DNA from: Candidatus Gerdarchaeota archaeon
Lineage (GTDB): Archaea > Asgardarchaeota > Heimdallarchaeia > JABLTI01
Direction of reading: 5' to 3'
Assembly (NCBI GenBank): GCA_016839405.1
Contig: JAEOUJ010000033.1
Span: 1-19,355 of the forward strand
DNA: 19,355 bases
The notes under the pieces are model-generated. The model saw only the letters and a program-made list of their open reading frames with translations. It did no database searches and was not told the DNA's origin. Positions 8,104-14,991 of the stretch are shown here, in pieces. The first letter of the stretch is position 1; the number at the start of each line of letters is the position of its first letter. The position numbers were made by a program, and so were the translations under genes.

Positions 8104-9039
8104 TTATTCTTCACTAATATTTTGTAAAAATTGATTGCAGATAAACAAATAATCTTCAAATTGAATACTAGCAATAGTAATTATCTTTTCAATACTTGCT
8201 ATGTTTAATTCTATATCTTCATTCTCATTAATAATAAATGACATTTTCATTATTATTTCAAAAGCAATTTCTTTTAATTTTGCTGCAAATTCAGATGATT
8301 CTTTTATTAAGGAAATCTTTTCCTCATCTGAATTGGTTTTTCTAATTTTTGAAATAATTAATCCCCATTCATCAAGTTTTTGCAACCACTCGAATGTAGT
8401 TGTTGTAAAAATCTCATCAATTTGATTATTATTTGTTATCCAAGATAGAAGATTTAATGCAGTAAATTTTTGTTCAGATATTTTTTGTTTAGATTTAATA
8501 TCACAAAATTCTCTACTAGAAAGTTTTTCTTGAGTGATTTTTTGAGCTACAAAAAATATTGATGAATAAATCTCATTAGCTTTATTTAAAATATATTCGG
8601 ATCCTAATTTTATACGTTCTTTATAATCCAATCTTGATTGAAACGCTGGGCTCGAGGCTATTAAAACTTTATATAAACAAGTTGAACAAAAATCCACTTC
8701 TGAATCTTGAAATTCACTTTGACTTGTTAATTCTAATAAAAAGACTGAATCTCGAATATCTTCCCATAAAATAAATCGATTATCCATTTTAAGGTACATT
8801 TTTCTGCTTGTACAGAATAATCTATTGTCATCTTTAACATCTAAAACAAATAAACATGTTTCAATATCAGATATTTCAGAAGCAATGGGTGGAAGTTTTT
8901 CAGACCATTCAATATTTAATAAAGGATCCATTATAATGTCTGCTACTTTATCATCATTAACACAGAGAAAACTATCCCCTAAATCTCTTAGAAATGGGCA
9001 TACTTTCACATATTTATGTTTTCTCACTAGCAGATTCAC
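8104..9039 (-). CDS. Unrecognised soluble protein with conserved-looking cysteines
   Basis: Up to 311 residues; I do not recognise the family. The N-terminal ~125 residues hold C14, C26, C62, C76 and C118xxC121 (VCPFL, DSFLC, RLFCTS, DFCSTC), a spacing that could bind zinc or an Fe-S cluster. The rest is charged and helical, without TM helices. The longest ORF starts with GTG at 9039. A better start is the GTG at 9027 (codon 5), because AGGTGA (9036-9041) lies eight bases before it. An AT-rich TATA-like stretch (TTAAATA) lies near 9060. It faces carbamate kinase tail to tail and follows the TatD pseudogene on the same strand after 136 bases, so it probably has its own promoter. Confidence 0.6.
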   Translation of the reverse strand: MNLLVRKHKYVKVCPFLRDLGDSFLCVNDDKVADIIMDPLLNIEWSEKLPPIASEISDIETCLFVLDVKDDNRLFCTSRKMYLKMDNRFILWEDIRDSVFLLELTSQSEFQDSEVDFCSTCLYKVLIASSPAFQSRLDYKERIKLGSEYILNKANEIYSSIFFVAQKITQEKLSSREFCDIKSKQKISEQKFTALNLLSWITNNNQIDEIFTTTTFEWLQKLDEWGLIISKIRKTNSDEEKISLIKESSEFAAKLKEIAFEIIMKMSFIINENEDIELNIASIEKIITIASIQFEDYLFICNQFLQNISEE

Positions 9040-9041
9040 CT
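9036..9041 (-). promoter_or_regulatory. Shine-Dalgarno site favouring the GTG at 9027
   Basis: AGGTGA on the minus strand is eight bases before GTG 9025-9027. It overlaps the longest-ORF GTG (9037-9039), so the upstream start is less likely. Confidence 0.45.
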
Positions 9042-9175
9042 ATTAATTACTCAACTTGGTATTTAACTCGTAATTATTTTTAATTAAGAACAGATTTTTG
9101 TCAAGAGACCATTAATCGAATATTTTTCTCTTTTAATTAAAAAGAATATTGCTAAAGGCAAGTCATTTTTTCAAA

Positions 9176-9931
9176 CTAAAAATTTAGATAAGTTAAATAA
9201 TTGTTCAATATTTTATATGTTAATTCTACTTTATCAAATTGTTTTTCATTAGCTATATTTGCAATTAATTTTGGCATCATTTTGGGTGTATTTACTTTTC
9301 CTTGAGACTTCACAGGTCCATCTGATTCAGTCAATAATTTTTCAATGCTTACAATATTCAAGATGTTTCTATGATTCTTACTTCTTATGAAAGCTGGATT
9401 TATAGAAAAATAACATCCTAAATCATTCAGTTTTCTCAAAATAGTTACAGGTCCTGAATACCAATGACAGCAGATATTCACATTAAGCTTAAATGAGGAT
9501 AAAATTTCATATACTTGTTTTTCTGCTCATGTCGTATGTAGCATAATAGATCTTTTATGTTTTGTAGCCATCTTAAGAAACGATTCGAAAATGGGTGTTT
9601 GTTCCTTTTGATCTTTCTTATCTTTGATAAAATAATGATCTAAACCAACCTCCCCTACAATTGCTTCTTTATTTTCAATCAAATATTTCTCCATTTGTTT
9701 TATTTCATTTTCTTTAACTTTATGAGCCCCCCACGGATGTCTGCCAATCCCAGAAATAATAAAATCAGGATATTTTTGTGAGAGAAGAATGTTTCTTTGA
9801 ATCGATTTCATATTTGTTGACATTGTTCCAATTCTTGTTAAACCTAATTCTCTACATTCTAAAATTAAATTATCAATATTTTTGTAAAAATAGTTATCAG
9901 CAAGATGACAATGACAATCTATGAAATTCAT
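9176..9931 (-). pseudogene. TatD-family metal-dependent hydrolase interrupted by one in-frame TGA
   Basis: Read through, the frame gives about 251 codons, near the usual ~250-260 for TatD deoxyribonuclease/hydrolases. All expected metal and catalytic residues are present: H7 and H9 (DCHCHL), E94 (VGEVGLDHY), H132 (MLHTT), H156 (ICCHWYSG) and D204 (ESDGP). The only lesion is TGA at 9527-9529 (codon 135), directly after LHTT and before AEKQVYEIL. Family members usually read HSRGAE or similar here, so GGA to TGA is the simplest change. Both halves are in the same frame, with no indel. A GTG at 9481 could restart the C-terminal half, but that half alone lacks the HxH site. A recent nonsense mutation, strain variant or sequence error is most likely; recoding is possible but unsupported. 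The upstream half starts at ATG 9931. Confidence 0.8.
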
Positions 9932-9973
9932 TTATATTCACTTCATATAATACACAATATTAAACCAACTTTC

Positions 9974-9983
9974 TTTTAAATAA
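9974..9983 (+). promoter_or_regulatory. TATA-like box for the EamA transporter gene
   Basis: TTTTAAATAA centred about 30 bases before the ATG at 10009. This predicts a start near 10006, so the message would be almost leaderless for that ATG, or would have a short leader for the TTG at 10018, which has AAAGGATGAT just upstream. Confidence 0.4.
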
Positions 9984-10008
9984 TGAATTTATTGTAAAAC
10001 ATTAAAGG

Positions 10009-11004
10009 ATGATTCATTTGGACAATTCCGATTTACATAAGGATCATTTAACTGAAACAAAAAAAGATATTACAGAAGAGCATAAAGCTTTCGCAGTAGA
10101 TGTTGAACCACCATACAAAGGATTTACTTGGCAAGTTGCTTTAATGATAGCAATTGTTGTTTTAGCATGGTCAACACCTAATATTATTGGTCGATATTTA
10201 CAAGTTAATAGTGACTTAACACCAATTCAAATTAGTTCGTTAAGATATATTCCTGCGGCAGTAACTCTTTTGTTTTTTAGTTTAATAACAAAAAGAGGAA
10301 AACAGCTATTAATTGATTTTAAAGAAAAATATATTCATCTTATCATTGCATCATTAATCTTAACTTCATTTGTTTTATTACAAATGTATTCTGTTAAATT
10401 TACAGAAGCTTCTGCATCTGCATTTCTCTTAAATGTTAATCCTGTAATAACATTTGTTTTATCTTTGATTTTTCTAAAGGAAAGGCATCGCTGGTGGGGT
10501 GGAATTGGAGTATTGATTGCTGCAACAGGAATTTTTTTTGTGGCAGTTCCATTAGATGATATTGAAACTTTAATCTCAAGTGATTTATTATTAGGAAATA
10601 TTCTAGCTTTTCTTTCAGGTGTTACCTGGGCAATTTATACAGTATATTTGAAAAAATTCCTTAAAGATAAAGATCCAGTTACTACAACAACATGGAATCT
10701 ATCTATTAGTGCTGTAATATTAACAATTACAATGTTTGCAGTAGATGGTTGGTTTGTTGTTACACCTGCATATTATCATATAATCTTAACCACTTTTCTT
10801 GGTATTGTACCAACTGCTATAGCTTTTACTTTATGGTTTGAAACGTTAAAACGTATAGCAGTGCAAAAAGCAAGTGCATTTCAATTTCTTATACCGGTAA
10901 TTGCTACACTTTTTGCTTTAGCTATGGGAGAAACTATTGATTTATTCTTTGGTCTTGGTGGAGGATTAATTCTAATTGGTTTAATAATAACTCAAACTTC
11001 ATAG
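10009..11004 (+). CDS. EamA/DMT-superfamily transporter
   Basis: 331 residues with ten hydrophobic helices in two EamA repeats (about 42-180 and 190-330). It is a drug/metabolite-type secondary carrier in the cytoplasmic membrane, exporting or importing a small metabolite; the substrate cannot be read. Typical motifs are LAWSTPNIIGRYL in helix 1, RYIPAAVTLLFF in helix 2, FLLNVNPVITFVLSLIFLKER around helices 4-5, and GVTWAIYTVYLKKFL at the start of repeat 2. A 40-residue charged N-terminal tail precedes helix 1, slightly long for the family. The start is ATG 10009 or TTG 10018, the latter better placed for AAAGGATGAT. It is divergent from TatD with a 77-base gap and converges on the M24 gene with 37 bases between. 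Confidence 0.88.
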   Translation: MIHLDNSDLHKDHLTETKKDITEEHKAFAVDVEPPYKGFTWQVALMIAIVVLAWSTPNIIGRYLQVNSDLTPIQISSLRYIPAAVTLLFFSLITKRGKQLLIDFKEKYIHLIIASLILTSFVLLQMYSVKFTEASASAFLLNVNPVITFVLSLIFLKERHRWWGGIGVLIAATGIFFVAVPLDDIETLISSDLLLGNILAFLSGVTWAIYTVYLKKFLKDKDPVTTTTWNLSISAVILTITMFAVDGWFVVTPAYYHIILTTFLGIVPTAIAFTLWFETLKRIAVQKASAFQFLIPVIATLFALAMGETIDLFFGLGGGLILIGLIITQTS

Positions 11005-11017
11005 AAAAAAAAGAATG

Positions 11018-11033
11018 CCTGCAAATTTGCAGG
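11018..11033 (-). terminator. Hairpin plus T-tract at the 3' end of the M24 gene
   Basis: CCTGCAAATTTGCAGG is a perfect 16-base palindrome in the 37-base gap between convergent stops. On the minus strand it starts 8 bases after the M24 stop and is followed after four bases by eight T residues (CTTTTTTTTC), a typical intrinsic-terminator layout. The plus strand has no T-run after it. Its GC content stands out from the surroundings. Confidence 0.6.
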
Positions 11034-11041
11034 ATTGTTAA

Positions 11042-12235
11042 TTATTGATATATTATTAATGATTCTAGATCTCTAGGATAATATGTTATCATCTCACTGC
11101 CATCTTCAGTTATAACAACTGTGTCACTATGCCTAAATCCTGCGAAACCATGTATGTAAATTCCTGGTTCAACTGTGAAAACCATTCCAGGTTTCATTAT
11201 TATTTTAGAACCAATGTCCAAAAAAGGTCTTTCATGACCTTCTAACCCTATTGCGTGACCAGTATGATGTTGAACATATTCCCAAACTCCTTCATCTTTG
11301 AATACTTTACGAGCAGCTTGATCAACATCAGCATTTTTAACATTAGGACCAAAAGCTTCCAATGCTGCTGTTTGAGCTTTTAACATGATATTGAAATATT
11401 TCTCTTGTTTAGATGTTGGTTCTCCCATAATCATTGTTCGTTCTAATTCGCTTTTATATCCTCCAATAGTAGAGCTTGCACCTGTAACAAGAACATCTCC
11501 TTTTCTAAAGTAATTATTACCTGTTGTTGCGTGTGGAATTGCTGAACCTGTACCAATTTGACCTCTATATCCTGCATAAGCACATAAATTACTAGATGGC
11601 TTGAAATCTGGACCTAAAGTTTTTAACATTGCTCTAGATGCTTCAGAACAGACTTCATTAACGACTTCTATCTCACTTGCACCAACATATGTATATTCCT
11701 GTAATAATTGATGAGCTAAATTGCCCCACTTACAACTTTCTTTTATTAGAGCAATTTCTTCTTTATCCTTAATAACTCTCATATCCATTATTAATTCACT
11801 AAGTATTGATAGTTTGATTTTAGGTGCAACTTCATCTAATTTTGGTCCAAGGTACCCCCAATATCCTGGTGCTCCTGGAGCATCTGCTGCAAGTTCTTTA
11901 TCTGCTAATCCTCTATCTTCCAAACCTTTAGCGAAATGTTTCATTGGGTGTATTTCATCTGGATATTCAAAATAACTAAACACATCTGGAACTAGTGGAA
12001 CATTATCCTTGACATGATTAACTTCAAGTTCTGGTACAAATAAACACAAATTTCCCTCTGACGGTAGAATTAGTGCAATTGGTCTTTCTGTAGGAATGTG
12101 GTGAAAACCAGTTAAATAAAAAATACTTCTTGTATTAAAGAAAATCATACCTTTTAAATTCTTATTACTAAGAATTTTTCTTACTCTTTCAATTCTTTTT
12201 TCATAATTTTTTTCACTAATTTTAACTAAAACCAT
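11042..12235 (-). CDS. M24 family (creatinase/aminopeptidase P-like) hydrolase with altered metal ligands
   Basis: 397 residues: an N-terminal creatinase-type domain (about 10-145, with IFFNTRSIFYLTGF) and a C-terminal pita-bread domain (about 155-395). Conserved parts are IPHATTG (H235), HHTGHAIGLEGHERP (H327), VFTVEPGIYI (E356) and RHSDTVVITEDG. Classic Xaa-Pro peptidases bind two metals through D, D, H, E, E. Aligned by eye, the first D is G252 (VTGASS), the second is E263 (GYKSELERT) and the last E is S370 (RHSD). Only two ligands remain, so a normal dinuclear peptidase is doubtful; creatinase, a metal-free member using a His near this H235, is the closest known precedent. Substrate unknown. 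The start ATG is backed by GAGGT six bases upstream and a TATA-like box. The family call is firm; the reaction is not. Confidence 0.88.
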   Translation of the reverse strand: MVLVKISEKNYEKRIERVRKILSNKNLKGMIFFNTRSIFYLTGFHHIPTERPIALILPSEGNLCLFVPELEVNHVKDNVPLVPDVFSYFEYPDEIHPMKHFAKGLEDRGLADKELAADAPGAPGYWGYLGPKLDEVAPKIKLSILSELIMDMRVIKDKEEIALIKESCKWGNLAHQLLQEYTYVGASEIEVVNEVCSEASRAMLKTLGPDFKPSSNLCAYAGYRGQIGTGSAIPHATTGNNYFRKGDVLVTGASSTIGGYKSELERTMIMGEPTSKQEKYFNIMLKAQTAALEAFGPNVKNADVDQAARKVFKDEGVWEYVQHHTGHAIGLEGHERPFLDIGSKIIMKPGMVFTVEPGIYIHGFAGFRHSDTVVITEDGSEMITYYPRDLESLIIYQ

Positions 12236-12241
12236 TTTAAT

Positions 12242-12282
12242 ACCTCAACATTAAATTATCTATTTCATTGTTTTATTATAAA
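12242..12282 (-). promoter_or_regulatory. Promoter and ribosome site of the M24 gene
   Basis: TTTATAAT (12275-12282, minus strand) lies about 43 bases before the ATG, predicting a leader of about 17 bases. GAGGT (12242-12246) is six bases before the ATG and fixes the start. Confidence 0.5.
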
Positions 12283-12304
12283 AAAAGAGTTTCTATTACA
12301 AATT

Positions 12305-13159
12305 TCAACTTAAATCAATAATATTTTCTATATAGTTTTGTGAATTCTGAATGAATCTCTTTTCTAATATTTTAATTTCAATTGCATTATTTGGACAAAT
12401 TTCTATACAACGACCACACCCTCGACATAGTTCTTGATTAATCAAAGCTTTTTTGCCAATTACTTCTATAGCGTTGACAAAACAAATATTATCAAGACAA
12501 GTTTTACATCCAATACAATTGTCATTAATAGCAATTTTTATACCAGGGAGTTTAGTTATTTTTCGACTAATTTTCATGTCTAAATTTGGTATCATTTTCC
12601 AAAGACAACAACATTCACAACAATTGCAAATGGTCATTAATTTATTTCCAGGTTTAACATCTAACCATTGTGAATCTAATTTATTACGTCCTATTAAATG
12701 GACTAATCCATATTTACGACAATTTTCAATATGTTGATGAGCTTCTTTTTTTGTAACTAACCTACCGAGATCTGGATCAATATTTAAAACTGCTTCTCCT
12801 AAAAATAAACAACCAATTTCTTGTGGATAATTTTTACATTTATTAGCAGTTCGGCACAAACAAAAATTCATGATCCAATGGTGTTTTGCTTTATCAATAA
12901 AATAATGTACTATATCACTAGGCAATACAACATCATTTTGAGCTTTAATGCTTTTATTTATAGAAATTGTTTTACTTTTCAATGGTATAAATATTGAATC
13001 TTTAGGGAGATAGAAGATATCATCTTCTTTGAATAACAAATTATCTACTAATAATTTAATTCCCGGTATTCTTGTTAATTTAGCAAAAAGAAATCTAAGT
13101 CTAAAAGATTTTATTAAGAGATTAATAAACCATTTTGGTCTTGCCAAGTATACACCCAA
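12305..13159 (-). CDS. Cysteine-rich ferredoxin-domain protein with extra Cys motifs
   Basis: 284 residues with 19 cysteines. The C-terminal 2[4Fe-4S] ferredoxin domain has C215-C218-C221-C226 (CX2CX2CX4C, the last followed by F not P) and the standard C245-C248-C251-C255P. Two further clusters precede it: C100, C102, C108, C117 (FCLCRTANKCKNYPQEIGC) and C178, C180, C181, C183, C184, C185 (ICNCCECCCLW). A conserved-looking segment between them (DPDLGRLVTKKEAHQHIE, GLVHLIGRNK) suggests a folded domain with at least one additional cofactor. I know this layout from uncharacterised '4Fe-4S binding' proteins of anaerobes; no reaction is assigned. No TM helix is clear, though the N-terminus is basic and hydrophobic. 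TTG at 13159 has AAGGA about nine bases upstream. It ends with TGA and lies 69 bases before the M24 gene, which has its own promoter. Confidence 0.78.
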   Translation of the reverse strand: MGVYLARPKWFINLLIKSFRLRFLFAKLTRIPGIKLLVDNLLFKEDDIFYLPKDSIFIPLKSKTISINKSIKAQNDVVLPSDIVHYFIDKAKHHWIMNFCLCRTANKCKNYPQEIGCLFLGEAVLNIDPDLGRLVTKKEAHQHIENCRKYGLVHLIGRNKLDSQWLDVKPGNKLMTICNCCECCCLWKMIPNLDMKISRKITKLPGIKIAINDNCIGCKTCLDNICFVNAIEVIGKKALINQELCRGCGRCIEICPNNAIEIKILEKRFIQNSQNYIENIIDLS

Positions 13160-13218
13160 AATGAAATTCCTTTTATTGTTTATTTATTTTATTTTCAAAT
13201 AATTTTTAACACAATTTT

Positions 13219-13226
13219 TTTAAATA
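13219..13226 (+). promoter_or_regulatory. TATA-like box for proS
   Basis: TTTAAATA within an AT-rich run. An archaeal start 25-28 bases downstream (about 13247) would create a ~150-base leader before proS, much longer than the other leaders predicted in this window. Confidence 0.35.
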
Positions 13227-13248
13227 ATAAAGAAATTCACACAAATAG

Positions 13249-13398
13249 GTCATAGAGATGACAGGAGATCACTTTCCAATTAAACCATTGCGGTTGTAAA
13301 ACACTTTTTAGATGTAATTGGATTGGTTTCTTATTTCAAATCTTTATTGATCATATTACAATGTTTTTTTTGGAGGTATATAGTAATTATGAAACAAG
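13249..13398 (+). promoter_or_regulatory. Possibly structured 5' leader of proS
   Basis: Several stems can form. A hairpin GTCAT-AGAG-ATGAC spans 13249-13262. An outer helix CCAATTA (13276-13282) with TAATTGG (13315-13321) encloses two small hairpins, AACC/GGTT (13283-13286 with 13292-13295) and TAAAA/TTTTA (13297-13301 with 13306-13310), giving a three-way-junction shape. It is followed by a T-run, GGAGGT (13372-13377) and the uORF. It resembles no riboswitch class I know. The stems are AT-rich and could be chance. Confidence 0.3.
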
Positions 13399-13418
13399 GT
13401 GAATATGTTCCAGAATAA
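13389..13418 (+). CDS. Nine-codon upstream ORF overlapping the proS start
   Basis: ATG...TAA encoding MKQGEYVPE. The best ribosome site in the region, GGAGGT, sits 11 bases before this ATG and not before proS. The uORF is in a different frame and its stop lies 17 bases after the proS GTG, so translation of the two would overlap. It may be a leader peptide or simply a chance ORF; it has a single Pro codon. Confidence 0.3.
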   Translation: MKQGEYVPE

Positions 13419-14907
13419 GGAACATGAAAAACAAATTAAAATAAATAAATTGAAGAAACTCCCAGATAAGAAAGAAAATTTCTGGGAATGGTATCTTTGG
13501 ATTCTTAGAGAAGCAAAAATTGTCGATATTGATTATGATGTTAAAGGCTGCTACATTTGGCTTGAGCATGGTTATCAACTTTATAGTAAGATCTATTCTT
13601 TAGTTAAAGAAGCATATTTGCAATTAGATCATAAACAAATGCAATTCCCAACTTTAATTAAAGAAAACATCTTTCTCAAAGAAACTGATTTCATACGTAA
13701 TTTTGAGGATGATGTTTTCTGGGTTGATCGAGAAGGTCGTAAGCAACTTACTATAGGTGAACGTTTAGCACTTCGTCCTACATCTGAATTAATTATTTAT
13801 CCATCATTTGCTCGTTGGATACAAAGTTGGCGTGATTTGCCATTGAAAGTGTTTCAAAATGTAAGTATCTTTAGATGTGAAACAAATGAAACAAGACCAC
13901 TAATTCGCAATCGAGAAACAATAGGTTTCATTGAAGGACATTCAGCATTTCAAACAAAAGAAGAAGCAATAATTTTCCTAGAATATATTTGGAAAATGTA
14001 TCAAGAATTATTCAAAAAAATTGGCATTCCAATTATACTAGTAGATGTTCCAGAATGGGATAGATTTGCAGGTTCAACAAAAACAATAGATGGATATGTT
14101 TTATTCCCAGAAAATAAAGCCTTAGAACTTTTCACTTCAGCATATTTAGGAACAACGTTTAGTAAAATATTCAATATAGAGTATCTTAATCAATCAAAGG
14201 AGAAAAAATTAGTACATCTTCTTTGTTATGGTCCCTCAATTGATAGAATTTTAGCATCAATTATTAGCTTATACAGCGACAATCATGGACTTATATTACC
14301 TTCTAATTTAGCTTTATATGAAATTGTTATTATCCCAATATTTAATCGTAAGAATAAATCAAGGATCTTAAGATATTCTAAACAGATTCTTGATTTAATT
14401 ATTAGATTAGGATATTTAGCTTATCTAGATAATAATGAATCGAAATCCCCTGGTGCAAAATTTTACGAAACAGAAAAAATTGGCATTCCTTTCCGTATTG
14501 AAATAGGTCAAAAAGAACTTGAGAACAATATAATAACAATTGTACAACGAGATAATTTTAACAGAACAACATTAAAATCAAACACAATTACAATGAAAAG
14601 AAAATTGCATGAATTGTTAGCTAATTATAATAAAAATTTGAAAAAGAGAATTTTTAATTTGTTTAAAAATAGCATAACACAAATTAAAAGCGTTGATATC
14701 TTAAATGCATTAATTGAATCAAAACAACTAGTGACTAGCAAATTCTATATTCTTGGATGGTGTGGTAAAAGGAAATGTGCTGAAAAAATAGAATCTATTA
14801 CTAATTTCTCATTATTAGGATATTATCATAATAAGAGAAATATAAAGAAAAACTGTCTAATTTGTCAGCAACTCGGTGAAGAAGCAATTTTAGCTAAAAG
14901 ATATTAA
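13399..14907 (+). CDS. proS: Prolyl-tRNA synthetase, archaeal/eukaryotic type, diverged
   Basis: 502 residues from GTG 13399 (or 500 from ATG 13405). Class II core: RPTSE (T128, E130), motif 2 FRCETNETRPLIRNRE (R159), E179 and H181 in FIEGHSAF, and FAGSTKTIDGY. Motif 3 region GPSIDRILASII is followed by GLILPS. The anticodon-binding domain has PGAKFYETEKIGIPFRIEIG, and the C-terminal zinc domain has C455, C460, C486, C489 and a final Tyr as in archaeal ProRS. Departures are notable. The active-site stretch usually reading G-T-S-H-x-L-G-Q-N-F is FTSAYLGTTF (245-254), HTAH is HSAF, and motif 3 carries one extra residue. It also has a lysine-rich N-terminal extension of ~25 residues. It may be the only ProRS of a fast-evolving lineage or a paralogue with changed activity. 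No convincing ribosome site precedes its own start. Confidence 0.88.
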   Translation: MNMFQNKEHEKQIKINKLKKLPDKKENFWEWYLWILREAKIVDIDYDVKGCYIWLEHGYQLYSKIYSLVKEAYLQLDHKQMQFPTLIKENIFLKETDFIRNFEDDVFWVDREGRKQLTIGERLALRPTSELIIYPSFARWIQSWRDLPLKVFQNVSIFRCETNETRPLIRNRETIGFIEGHSAFQTKEEAIIFLEYIWKMYQELFKKIGIPIILVDVPEWDRFAGSTKTIDGYVLFPENKALELFTSAYLGTTFSKIFNIEYLNQSKEKKLVHLLCYGPSIDRILASIISLYSDNHGLILPSNLALYEIVIIPIFNRKNKSRILRYSKQILDLIIRLGYLAYLDNNESKSPGAKFYETEKIGIPFRIEIGQKELENNIITIVQRDNFNRTTLKSNTITMKRKLHELLANYNKNLKKRIFNLFKNSITQIKSVDILNALIESKQLVTSKFYILGWCGKRKCAEKIESITNFSLLGYYHNKRNIKKNCLICQQLGEEAILAKRY

Positions 14908-14945
14908 AATTAACTCAATAGATTAATTTTTGGAATAATATATTG

Positions 14946-14991
14946 AAGAACCAGTTTAGAGCACTTATCTTAAACTAACTAACTGGTTCTT
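14946..14991. repeat. 11-bp inverted repeat at the proS / membrane-protein convergent 3' ends
   Basis: AAGAACCAGTT (14946-14956) pairs exactly with AACTGGTTCTT (14981-14991) across a 24-base loop. The right arm is the last coding part of the minus-strand gene (codons for Q-E-P-V). No T-run follows on either strand, so it is a weaker terminator candidate than 11018-11033 but could stall or protect 3' ends. Confidence 0.4.

Noticed and set aside
8090..8110. Hairpin at the carbamate kinase / unknown gene junction
   Set aside because: Only an AT-only five-base stem is possible; not distinguishable from background.
9040..9175. Possible SECIS element downstream of the TatD TGA
   Set aside because: I could not find a convincing ATGA...AA...GA core in a stem; the region is AT-rich with near-palindromes around TTAATTAAAA only.
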